Below, piece after piece: positions 54,856 to 64,000 of a DNA stretch of 64,000 bases (position 1 is the first letter of the stretch; each line of letters begins with the position of its first letter). The notes beneath the pieces were generated by a model, which worked only from the letters and a program-made list of their open reading frames with translations, was not told where the DNA came from and did no database searches. The stretch covers positions 1,736,001-1,800,000 of the forward strand of contig JBCAQO010000014.1 in NCBI GenBank assembly GCA_039111635.1, written 5' to 3'. A program made the translations under genes and the position numbers. The DNA comes from Heterobasidion occidentale (taxonomy: Eukaryota; Basidiomycota; Agaricomycetes; Russulales; Bondarzewiaceae).

Positions 54856-56579
54856 TCACTCGCCAATTTCCTCTTCCTCCGCGATAAGTTTCTCGACCTC
54901 CAGTGCGGCCATGCAACCGCTCCCTGCACTGGTGATCGCCTGACGGTACCGCTTATCTTGCACATCACCAGCAGCGAACACGCCATACACCGACGTTTGT
55001 GTTGTACCCGGCACGGTGATGATGTAGCCGTCCGCGTCAGTTTGGAGCTGATCACGCACGAGCGAGGTGGCGGGTTCGTGACCTAAAATAAGAGCGACGG
55101 TCCGATCAGCAACGTGCCTTCAATGACAAAGGTAGATAGAAGAATGCTCACCGATGGCGTAGAAGAGCCCATTGACGGCAAGGTCAGACTCGACGCCTGT
55201 CGTCGTATTCTTAATGCGGAGGTTGTTCAGCAAATCGCCGTCGCCTTGGCATTCCACCGCGACTGTGTTCCAAAGCACGGTCTAGAGGTTCAGAAGCATT
55301 CAAAAGAAACGGGAAGATGAGATTATCACGCGCATTGAAATGCGACTGATGACGTACGATCTTGGGGTTGTTCAGAACCCGTTTGGCCATGATTTTCGAG
55401 GCGCGGAGCTCGTTACGGCGAACGAGGACATACACGTGTGAACCGTACTTGGTCAAGTCTTATGCACTCATTCAGCGGGCCGCCAATAGAAGAACGAAGA
55501 CAAAAGGCACGTACAAGTAGCTTCCTCGGCTGCAGAATCACCACCACCAATGACGGCGAGCGGCTTATTCCGGAAGATGGGTACCGCACCGTCACAGACG
55601 GCGCAGGCGCTGATTCCGCTCTGCCAGTAGGTCTCCTCGCCCTTGAGCCCGAGGCGTTTTGCGCTAGCGCCGGTTGCGATGATGATTGTGTCTGCCGTCT
55701 CCGGTTCCTCATTCTCCTGATACTCGCGCCAGTAGCGGAAGGGCCGCCGGCTCAGATCGATCTTGGACACTGTCTCGGTGATGATGCGCGTCCCGAACCG
55801 CAACGATTGCGCGCGGAATTTATCCATGAGCTCGGGGCCAAGCACACCCGTGGGGAACCCTGGAAAGTTCTCAACATCGGTGGTGGTAGTCAGTTGGCCG
55901 CCGGCTGCGAAGCCGTTCGCCATGAAGCCTTCAAAAAGGACGGGGCTAAGATTCGCGCGCGCGAGATAGATGGCTGCTGTGTGCCCTGCGGGGCCAGAAC
56001 CGATGATCACCTGTCGAAGAATCAATTCGTAAACACATGGAGCTCACGTCCATACTCGGAGATGGTAAGAGAAAATGCCCGAAGCGACCACGCTGAAATG
56101 CAGGAATATTCGCAGGCGTCCTTCGCAAAAAGAACCAGGCCTGCTTTCGCAATCCAGTCAAGGTCTCACGGCGGCCGGAGTGCACAACGCATGTGCGCGA
56201 AACCTTCTTGGGAACGGCGACGTGCCATCAGCGGCGTATGCCAATGGAAACGGAGCTACGGATGCAACAGACCCACAACGTCATGACAGTACGCACTGAA
56301 GCCTTTTCGGACACACTACGCTCGAAGACTCATCTGGAATGGATCTCATCTGATAAGGCGAACTCCGATGAGGCACAAGAGGACATTTCCGCGGCTGCAC
56401 ACCGACGGAGGACCGCTGAGCGTTATCCAACGGTACAAGCATCCTCAGGCAAGAGGGACAGCACCACGACACCTATGGGAGGACGAAAAGTAACTCACCA
56501 CTTTGGAGTGCATTCTGGAGCTCTGGGGAATGGAGCCGTCGACGACCATCGCGCCTGCTCCGTTAGTAACGGGTGACAT
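54856..56579 (-). CDS. TRR1: Thioredoxin reductase, low-Mr type
   Basis: Reduces thioredoxin with NADPH through FAD and a CxxC disulfide. Exon 1 (56499-56579) reads [20 protein letters not shown] and ends HSKV; exon 2 starts at 56010 with [19 protein letters not shown] (FAD-binding GxGxxG). Then come [20 protein letters not shown], the redox site CAVC in [11 protein letters not shown], the NADPH site [44 protein letters not shown], and the C-terminal FAD motif [20 protein letters not shown]. The end is EEEEIGE with stop at 54856-54858. Length is normal for the bacterial/fungal type. The first intron is 488 bp, unusually long for this window, so an alternative 5' exon is possible. Confidence 0.95.
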
Positions 56580-56976
56580 TTTGTGGAAGTGGGTCGCAAG
56601 GTTTGGCTGTGCAGGAGAGGTGGAGAAAAGGATGGCCGCAGCGAGAGGTATCGCGCGAAGATGGGGGGAGAAGCGAACGGGCGTAATGTTGTATTTGAGG
56701 ACGAGAAGGGGGAAGAGGCGGAAGATGACAAGTGCGAAGACGGACGCAAGAAAAGGAAAACCCTCATCACATTAATAAGCTCGTGACCTACGGCAGCGGT
56801 CATGTGACACAGATCTTCTCACGGAGTCTGCATTCCCGCGCCTGATTGGCTGCCACGCCGGATTGCGAGGCGATTGCTCATTGGCCTGCGCTATCTCACA
56901 CACACCCGCCACGCAGAATCAGAATGCAGCACCTCCATAGAACAATTTTCTCCGTCACAAGACGCCCATTATGCTG
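56580..56976. other. TRR1 upstream region
   Basis: About 400 bp between TRR1 and the next minus-strand gene. CCAAT-type words (ATTGG) occur at about 56845 and 56880. An out-of-frame minus frame at 56495-56803 reaches into TRR1 exon 1 but would not produce its protein. Confidence 0.45.
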
Positions 56977-59478
56977 TCAGATCACATACACCCGGCCGCA
57001 AAGCGCACCACTCGGGTTGCAGCTGATAACCTTCACCCCCCTCTTCTCCATCCGATAGGCCACGTCGTGCAACCGCGGTAGCGCCGAGCTCACGTTTCCT
57101 CCAGGCCCCGTCCAGAACAGCTCTGCGCCAGACGCCGCGCGCGGCCAGGTGATGGAATCCAAATTCGACGGCGAGGACTGTTCCGTCCACAGGCAATGCT
57201 CCCCTATTTCGATGGCGGCGGGTGTCAGAACAGAACCATGAATCAGTAACGCTGCAGATTCCAAGCCGTTGTTTTTAGGTTACCTCCCAGGACGAGGCTG
57301 GCTTCTGCCTCAGACAAATTGGCAGTCGGGTTGAAGGAGTAGGACTGTCCCACGAGTACCGCATCAGTCGCACCTAAATAGGAAATGATGAAACGCTTGC
57401 CCACCTTCTGCCAAGTCTTGAACGGGTCACACCAGCTGTTCCTGTGAGGATAAGACACGACAGGTCTGGCCCAAGAAGAAGAGTGCAAGTAAAATTGAGC
57501 TTTCATACCCGTCAATATCGGCGCCGATCCACTCGCCCGCACCGCAGTCCTGCAAAATCACCATTCAAAACCACGTATACCCACGTACATAAACGAGGAC
57601 GGCGTCTCGAAGCGAGAGCCAATCGCGTACCAGATAGAAGTAGTCGGAAGCCGCGTGCACAAATCGATATCCTTTCTGCGCGACGGCCGCTGCATTTTCC
57701 GAGGAGATCCACACCCTGCATGATCATCGCAAAATTGTCATGAAAAAAATCACTGCCGCACGCCATCACGCATCAGCGAATCGGAGCACGCACATCACGA
57801 CGGTATCGTTCGGCAGGGTGACATTGTAATCAAGCACCATCTCTGCGGGAGCTGTCAGCATATGCATTCGAATGGGGGAAAGGCGGACCTTCCCAAACCA
57901 CGGGCGTCTTCCCACTCCCTCTAATGGCCTCGTGCACGCTGCCTACAAATGAATCCAAAGCCTGGGCGAGATCTTGCCCCGTTGCATCCAGCTGCTGCTG
58001 TGTCTCTGCATCTTGTGTGTAACAGTTTGTATTGACCTCGTCCCCACCCGAGCTAATGAGCGCCGAGGGAAACAACTTTGCGAGCGCGCTGAACAGGCTC
58101 GCAGTAAATTTAATTACCGAAGGGGATGCGAGACGGAGTTGGCCGGCTGGGGGTTCTATGAAAGAAGCATGAGAAGGAGTAGAAGAGAAGAGAGACGCTC
58201 AGCAGTGGATCCTTATAGAGTCTTATTCACCATTCGCGAAAGACGCCCAGGGCGTCGCCTCTGCACAGGCCACGAACTCAGGGTGGGATTGTGACATGAC
58301 AGCTGTGTGGCCAGGCGTGTCTATTTCCTGCTCCCAAACAGATGATCGTCAGTCGACCCGCCCAATGTCCGATATGTAGACGCGCCTCGAGGCACACTCA
58401 CCACCAGCACATCTATTCCGCGCTATTGCAGCAAGCGCAAACGTCGAGTCAGGTACATACAGGAACGCTTATCTGCCCTGAAGACGGGGCAGCGGCGAGC
58501 GGACTTACCGCACCGGCGTATGCAACGATGTCGCTGATGTCATCTGTGTGATAGACTGAGGAGGAAGAGTATGCACCCTTCTCAGAGAGTTCGGTGAATC
58601 CCGGAATCTCGAGTGGGAAGCTCTGGCTGTCGGTAGCGTGCCAGTGAAGGGTGTTCAGCTGGACGGAAATCACAGATAAGGCGATATGCTCGGCCTGATC
58701 AAATGCATGGCCGACGCACCTTCACCCAGCTCATCGCGTCAAGTGTTCGCTTGATGTCGTCAACGGGAAAGCTAGAGACAAAAGGGATGTTTAAGTACCT
58801 TATCAGCAGACTGACAACGATCTACTTACAAGTTCCTCGCTGTGTCTAGCATGAACCCCCTATATGGCTATCCTCAGATCAAACCAGACTCTCCGCGTGA
58901 GTGCTCCAGCGCCCGGCTGCGACCGAACCGACACCACTCACATACACGGGCGCGTCCTCGATCGTGATCGGCGCCTCGAGGGTATATATCTCGCTGTCCC
59001 ACCAATACCACATCTGTTCAAAGGTCGTTAGGCCTCTGAACAGGCCCAAGGTCGAGTTCGCGGTGAGCGTCGCGCTTGTGCCGTCGCTCGGCACGCGCAA
59101 AGTGTATGCCTCGTCCCGGCTGCCGAGCGGCGCGCGCGCGTCATCGGTGATGGACGCTGGCACCACAGTTTCTCCGTTTTGTGTGGAGAAAGTAACGGTC
59201 AGTGACGGAAGCGTGTGTGCGCCAGCGATGGCTTGTGCGTCAGATGCGCCGCGGCCAACGACCAGACGCTCGAGTTTGTCCGACTGGAGGAACGACTGGC
59301 TACGATGAACGGCATCTTTCAAATCAGCAGGCGCATTAGAGACGGCCAATTGGATGGAGAAAGTGGGTGAGAGACGGAGCGGCTCGCTGCCGGAATCCAC
59401 GGTGCGTGGCTGGGGCCATAAGGCAACGGCGGGAGATACGAGGGAGACAATGGCGATGCCTAGGAGTGCAATCATCAT
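56977..59478 (-). CDS. Beta-N-acetylhexosaminidase, GH20, secreted
   Basis: Releases terminal N-acetylhexosamines, typically from chitin oligomers or glycans, outside the cell or in the vacuole. Start ATG at 59476-59478 (MMIALLGIAIVSLVSPAVAL, a signal peptide). The GH20b domain has LWPQPRTVDSGSEPLRLSP and AYTLRVPSDGTSATL, then GLFRGLTTFEQMWY. The catalytic barrel includes WVKLNTLHWHATDSQSFPLE, YSSSSVYHTDDISDIVAYAG, and the Asp-Glu dyad in ALISSGGDEVNTNC, then SYLGATDAVLVGQSYSF and CLWTEQSSPSNLDSITWPRA. An intron joins VLGG to EHCLWTEQ. C-terminus GALCGRVYVI, stop at 56977-56979. At least ten short introns. All key residues appear present. Confidence 0.93.
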
Positions 59479-60516
59479 GGTCGAGACCAAGTGCCGTCAG
59501 GGCTGAGGCCTGAGGCCGAAGTCCATTCATTCTAGTCACGTCCACAACGTTTCAAAATGCTTTACTTAGACTGAAGAAGTGCCGTTACCCGCGCTGTGAT
59601 GGAAGCCTGGTGGCACATGAGCAAGAAGACAAATGTTGCAAGGCCGCCTCTCGGAAAGTGGGAAATAGCAGGATTGGTCTCGATAAGCCATCTACCAGTG
59701 CGGATAGCGTGATACTAGTCTCCAGTGCTAAAGCGCTGACCTCGACATAGAGATATCTTCGAGCCTTTCAGTTTCGAGTTGTTTCGGGACTAAATCGGAC
59801 GACCAAAGACGGATTAGGATTCCGAAAAGCTTAAGTCTCTTTCGGGTGATGTATTCTCACACGTCTGCATATTTAAATGGAAATTAAACTGATTCCGGGT
59901 AGAAGATAGGCGACGCTAATAGTGGTATGAATGAAGTTCCCCGACTGAAGACAGTAGGTGGGAGTGGAGTAATTTCATGGTTGAAAAAAGGGTACGCACC
60001 TTTTGGGCAAGGGTAGCTCAAGTCAGGTCATGAACAAACAGGCTCACCTAAAATAGGTGTCCGACGGTGCGCACCCCTACAGGAACGAAGAATTCGGGGT
60101 TCACAACCTTGTCGATATTAATATAGCTGCCCGTAGCTGTGAGCAGACAAATCCGGGCGAAAGGGGATACGAGGGTTGATCAATGCATCCTCGTGAAGCA
60201 GATGAAGAAGAGTAACTCAGCGGTGTCCATCCACGACTGCATACCACGACTGCTCCACCGCAGGTTCACGTCCCGGGCCCACATAAATTGCAGCAAGAAC
60301 AATGCGATAGCAGCATACGAAAAGAGCAATATCATTTACATAACAGACGGCGAGTCGAAAGGTTAACTCACGTCTCATCCCACTCCGTTCTCCCCACCAA
60401 CCCTGGTTCAGTATTGTACTCATAATAATGTCTTTACACGTCCGCGGTCTCAGTGCAGTCAATGGCCAATGGCGCACAAACGCACCTGCCCCTCTTGGCT
60501 TCAAGACATCAACCCT
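59479..60516. other. Intergenic, no convincing gene
   Basis: About 1 kb between two minus-strand genes. It holds the hexosaminidase promoter side and the RBM25-like 3' side. A plus frame at 60139-60366 has no motif. Confidence 0.45.
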
Positions 60517-62711
60517 TCAATCAACTAGCATTCGTTCTGTTTGCAGGCCCTCGCCGTATGCCATACTCTCGAAGATCACTTGTCTCCAGACGAGAATGGC
60601 GAGCTCACCAGCTTCCTCTTCAAGAACCTAGTCAATACGCGTGGTGATGATGATAAGCATGACTCCTCAGATTACGAAGAAGATGGGCGACGCACCGGCT
60701 CTAGGCCATCTACAAGCTTGCTTGGACTCTTATGGTCCTTGAGATGCTCCAACACGAACATGACGAGGTCATCGTCTTCGAGCTCACCGATATATTTAAC
60801 CATGAGCCGCTTGACGAGAGGCTCGAATTTGCGGTCAATCATGAGCTGAATGGCAAGGTCAGCCCCGCCAATGAGCTAGATACTAAATAGGCTCACATCA
60901 GTCACGCAGTCCCACCGGACCTTTGCCTTGAATAGCGTCTCCTTGTCACTGGGAACGGAAGCTTTGATTCGCTCCAATCTCTCCTTCGCCTTCTCTCCGT
61001 CGTTCGCGGCACTGAAATCAAGCTTCACCAAAGGCACCTTGCGCCTCCTCACTGCGTCCTCCTCCTCTTCCTCGTTCCCGAACAAGGTCGCCTTTTCCAT
61101 CGAAGGCCCGCCCTCCGCTTTGGGCGCAGCAGCAGCCAGAGAGACATTAAGTTTGACAGGCGCACCGTCATCGAGCAACATGCCCGCCTTGCGTTGTTCC
61201 TCCGCCAGCGCCTGCATCTCGTCCATCTGGCGCGCGAGGAACGCCTCGGACTCCCGCCGCAAGTTCTCCACCTCCCGCTCTTCAAAGGCCCGCGACTCGG
61301 CATCGGCGGCCTCCTCTGCTGCAAGCCGACGCGCACGTTGTGCTCGCCATCGGGTGCGGTCCGTGTAGAACTGTTCGTCGCTTTCATCGTCGTCCCACAC
61401 GTCGAGCCGCACGTGTATCTCTTGGCGATCTCGCTCCTCGGCTTCCTTCGTCGTTCGCTCCCGTGTGAGCGCGCGCTCTAACGTCTGTATACGTACACGC
61501 TCCCGTGGTTCATATCTGCGCTCGCGCTACGTACCATGTCATGAGATACTTGGCACAATATAAAAATAAAAAACGTTGGACGCACGTCTCTGAATGAGTT
61601 TTCTTCGTCTCGTCGTCTCGCCTCCTTCCTCTCCGCCTCCAATTCTTCATCCGTCTTTGTCGTCTTCCCGGCCAACTGCCGCTCATCTCCCTCTGCACTT
61701 TGTTCCGCCTTGACAAAGCCGACCGGCTTGTTGTATCCCTGCTGTGCATCCCTTCCCAGGGCGCTAGGCTTCGAACTTTGTGATGATGGCGTCCCTGGCC
61801 CACCTTGGGGTTTGCCCCACTCGCGCACCTTGGGCCCACTTGGCAGCACTGGGATGCTCTGCTTAGTGTCGCGCAGCTTCTCTCGCTCGCGTTTCGCAGC
61901 ACGTTCACGGAACTGCGCAATCTCCGAGATGACGAGCCCACGCTGAGTTTCTGGCAGGTCTGCCTCCTGCAAGTCATGGAGATGCGGGGGAATGACGTAT
62001 TTCTCCTTGTCGAGAAGACCATTGTTGGATGCTTCTTGGGAAGTGCGGTTGATTTCGGCGAGGTGCTTCTCAACGCTGGCTTTTGCTTTTTGCGTGGCTG
62101 CTTCGTCGGTCTTGAGAGAATCATGAGTGGACTGCTGTCGTGAGGGAGACAGGTGACTCACGTCTGTCTGCATACGGTGCGCCGAATATGCTTCCAGAAA
62201 CAGTTTTGTTCTGTCGTCTGCTTTCACCTGCGGAATGATAGGTTCGAAGTGAGTAGGAGAGAAAAACGTTACTCACCAGCAACTTTTTGCTAACACAACC
62301 ATCCTCCAACGCAGGGAGTTCCACGTTATTCAACAGTGCCATAGCACGCAACGCTCCCTCCGGATCCTCAAACTCGGCGAACCCAAAACCTTGAGGTTTG
62401 TTCGCGGGTGTGATCAAGCGCTTGAATGACTTTACGGGGCCACATGCCTGTTCAACGTAAAGGGTCTGAGTTTACAAGTACTCATGCAACAGGTAGAGAC
62501 ACACCGTAAGAAGTTGATTGAGAAACGCGTCGGTGATGCCGCCTGATATTGAACCAATAAAGAGCGTTACTTGCTTCTGCGCTTGAGGCGACACGAAGTG
62601 TTGGTGCATTTGCTGCTGCTGTGCAAGAGCCGACATTGAGGGACCCTGGCCAAAGGATGGCAAGGGTTGGTTACGCAGACCAAGTCCTAACCTGTTCGGC
62701 AAAGGCTGCAT
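60517..62711 (-). CDS. RBM25-like splicing factor (RRM plus PWI domain)
   Basis: RBM25/Snu71-type proteins act with the U1 snRNP in pre-mRNA splicing. Start ATG at 62709-62711 (MQPLPNRLGLGLRNQPLPSF). The RRM shows VTLFIGSISGGITDAFLNQL (RNP2 region), CGPVKSFKRL, KPQGFGFAEFEDPEGALRAM (RNP1) and ALLNNVELPAL. A long charged helical region follows, with AQFRERAAKREREKLRDTKQ, ELEAERKEARRRDEENSF and ESEAFLARQMDEMQALAEEQ, as in the family's RE/ED-rich middle. The C-terminal PWI-like fold reads IQLMIDRKFEPLVKRLMVKY, IGELEDDDLVMFVLEHLKDH and ELAILVWRQVIFESMAYGEG. Stop at 60517-60519. About five or more introns. The last exon boundary is less certain than the rest. Confidence 0.9.
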
Positions 62712-63031
62712 AGTGTGGTCTGTCTGTTGTGTTTAAGCAAGAGGGAAAAAAAGTTGGGGTAATCGAACTTACTGTAGCAAAGAAATAACGATTTCGGATA
62801 TTGGTTCTTCTACTGTTGGAATACGAAGATCGGCAGGTTCATAAGCGGTCAGATAAGGTGAGAAGTATCAACAGAACGAGCACGATGAAGTCAAGGGGAG
62901 AAGGTGATTAGAGGTCGGACAGATTGAACAAGGAGGCGCAGATCCTGCTCTTGCAGACGCGCGCAGGTTCCAGTGGCTGAGAAATTGTACTAAGAGCACT
63001 ATATAATTAATATAACTATCAGTATTTTTAA

Positions 63032-63120
63032 GGCAACATGGCCGAGCGGTCTAAGGCGCCAGAATCAGGATATGATCCATCTGGTCTTTCGGGGCGTGAG
63101 TTCGAATCTCACTGTTGTCA
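63032..63120 (+). tRNA. tRNA-Leu, anticodon CAG, with a 9-nt intron
   Basis: The acceptor stem GGCAACA pairs with TGTTGTC (one G-T pair), discriminator A at 63120. D-arm GCC..GGC; anticodon stem CCAGA/TCTGG (63059-63063 with 63080-63084). The 16-nt loop is one normal 7-nt loop with anticodon CAG at 63066-63068 plus a 9-nt insert, ATATGATCC (63070-63078), at the canonical position after base 37. A long variable region, as expected for tRNA-Leu, and a T-arm GTGAG TTCGAAT CTCAC follow. The internal A box and B box (AGTTCGAATCT) are intact. Confidence 0.93.
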
Positions 63121-63122
63121 TA

Positions 63123-63129
63123 TTTTTTT
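63123..63129 (+). terminator. Pol III T-run terminator of the tRNA gene
   Basis: Seven consecutive T residues begin three bases after the tRNA discriminator base, the usual RNA polymerase III stop signal. Confidence 0.85.
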
Positions 63130-64000
63130 GTTCCCTCTTTTGACAGAGATATCATACTCCTCTCCAAAATTGCTTGCAGCGCAATATCTAGTCTTTCTGG
63201 GACCGCAGTGGGACCGCTGGGTCTATGATTTGTCTCTGCTAATTCATCACATTGGGACTCGTCTGTTCGTCTTTCCGTCACTCCTCACGTGCTATTTTTG
63301 TCACGTCACGTTGCCCCCTGGTGTGCTTTTGTTGCCGTCACTTCTTTCTCCCGGCCTGTAGGCACATGGACATTGCTACCCGGTCAATATGACTTATGGA
63401 TGATACTGTGCTTAGTGTAGGTATCGGTGATGCCTGCTTGTTGTCTGCAGCAAGCTCACTGTGTCAAGCTAGAGTTAGTGCTGTCATGTGAAGTCGAGGC
63501 AGTATCCTCCCCCTTGTAAGGGGGAAAATTGGGTGCTTTCAGACGTGCTTGAGGGAAGTGGGTGCTGAGAGGATATCGCTGAGGACATCGTCCAACTTCA
63601 GGTATGGATGCCTAGATGTTGAAAGCAAGGTAGACAATTTACCTCCACAGAGAGTGTTCACAATGAGGGACACCACCGGTATCCCTTTCATCTTGAGGAT
63701 GAGCGAAGAACGTAAGGTCAAATCGTCAATATCTCACATGAACTCACCTCAAACGACATTAGGCAGCTCCTCCAAGCTCTCGGTAGCGCACGCCCGAGCT
63801 CTACGACGTCAAGATTGACGTCGGAGATTGTGTTTGGATGGATACTATCCCTGACGTCTCCTATGGGACTGCTGAAACATACAAGCATCCACGGGTGTTG
63901 CCCATCCGCCATAAGGAGTGATTGTACGAACACCCTTGCTTTTCGCGATGGGCCAGACAACAAATAAGTCGCTAACCTCGATATGAATACAATTTCCACC
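63130..64000. other. Right edge, uncertain minus-strand coding potential
   Basis: Two minus frames, 63539-63721 and 63718-63999, could belong to one gene whose start lies beyond the window. They read ALPRAWRSCLMSFEVSS and RHPYLKLDDVLSDILSAPTS. No domain is recognised and the joint is not certain. The stretch from 63130 to 63538 shows nothing supportable. Confidence 0.3.

Noticed and set aside
56495..56803. A mitochondrial-leader-like minus frame upstream of TRR1
   Set aside because: It is in a different frame from TRR1 exon 1 and would not continue into the enzyme without an unseen splice.
30743..59478. A GlcNAc/chitin utilisation gene cluster (deaminase plus GH20 hexosaminidase)
   Set aside because: The two genes are about 25 kb apart with unrelated genes and a transposon between them; no deacetylase, kinase or transporter is seen nearby.
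1..64000. CRISPR arrays, bacterial operons, ribosome-binding sites or rRNA
   Set aside because: None seen; the pervasive spliceosomal introns and protein families are fungal nuclear.

Overview
This window reads as nuclear DNA of a filamentous basidiomycete, most likely an Agaricomycete (a polypore-type white-rot fungus is a guess). Genes are split by many short GT..AG introns of about 50-60 bp, some exons are only 4-24 nt long, and several families are basidiomycete hallmarks: Plavaka and KDZ/CxC mobile genes, a DUF6698-like protein, and an Agaricomycete 7-TM protein. No operon logic applies; genes lie on both strands with short intergenic gaps. All exon joins were read by eye from splice signals and reading frame.

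Layout. 1-4.9 kb: the right part of a Plavaka-type DNA transposon. Its transposase runs off the left edge on the minus strand and is divergent from a nine-exon DUF6698-like gene. 4.9-8.3 kb: no convincing gene. 8.3-19.1 kb: a 4-coumarate-CoA-ligase-like acyl-CoA ligase with a PTS1-like C-terminus, a 7-TM protein, an AidB-like acyl-CoA dehydrogenase, and an Msp1/ATAD1 AAA ATPase. 19.6-28.1 kb: gene-poor, with two small single-pass membrane proteins and one weaker candidate.

28.5-39.5 kb: a compact, visibly GC-rich housekeeping block. It holds ALG11 (N-glycan mannosyltransferase), glucosamine-6-phosphate deaminase, a lactate-monooxygenase-like FMN enzyme, V-ATPase subunit c, and an SLP1/SUCO-like SUN protein.

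39.7-48.0 kb: an apparently complete, about 8.3 kb, KDZ-related composite DNA transposon. Near-perfect 17-bp inverted ends and palindromic GGCTAWTAGCC arrays bound it. Inside are a CxC5/CxC6 KDZ-type gene, a truncated and frameshifted copy of a host HSF-type transcription factor gene, and an intact Cys-rich gene of unknown function. This is the most interesting part of the window.

48-54.8 kb: two more small single-pass membrane proteins, a short coiled-coil protein, and unresolved coding-like sequence. 54.8-63.1 kb: thioredoxin reductase with a 488-bp first intron, a GH20 beta-N-acetylhexosaminidase, an RBM25-like RRM/PWI splicing factor, and an intron-containing tRNA-Leu(CAG). The last 0.9 kb shows only uncertain coding potential.

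Four small membrane proteins spread over 32 kb share one design: a phase-1 intron that cuts the single transmembrane helix at its middle.
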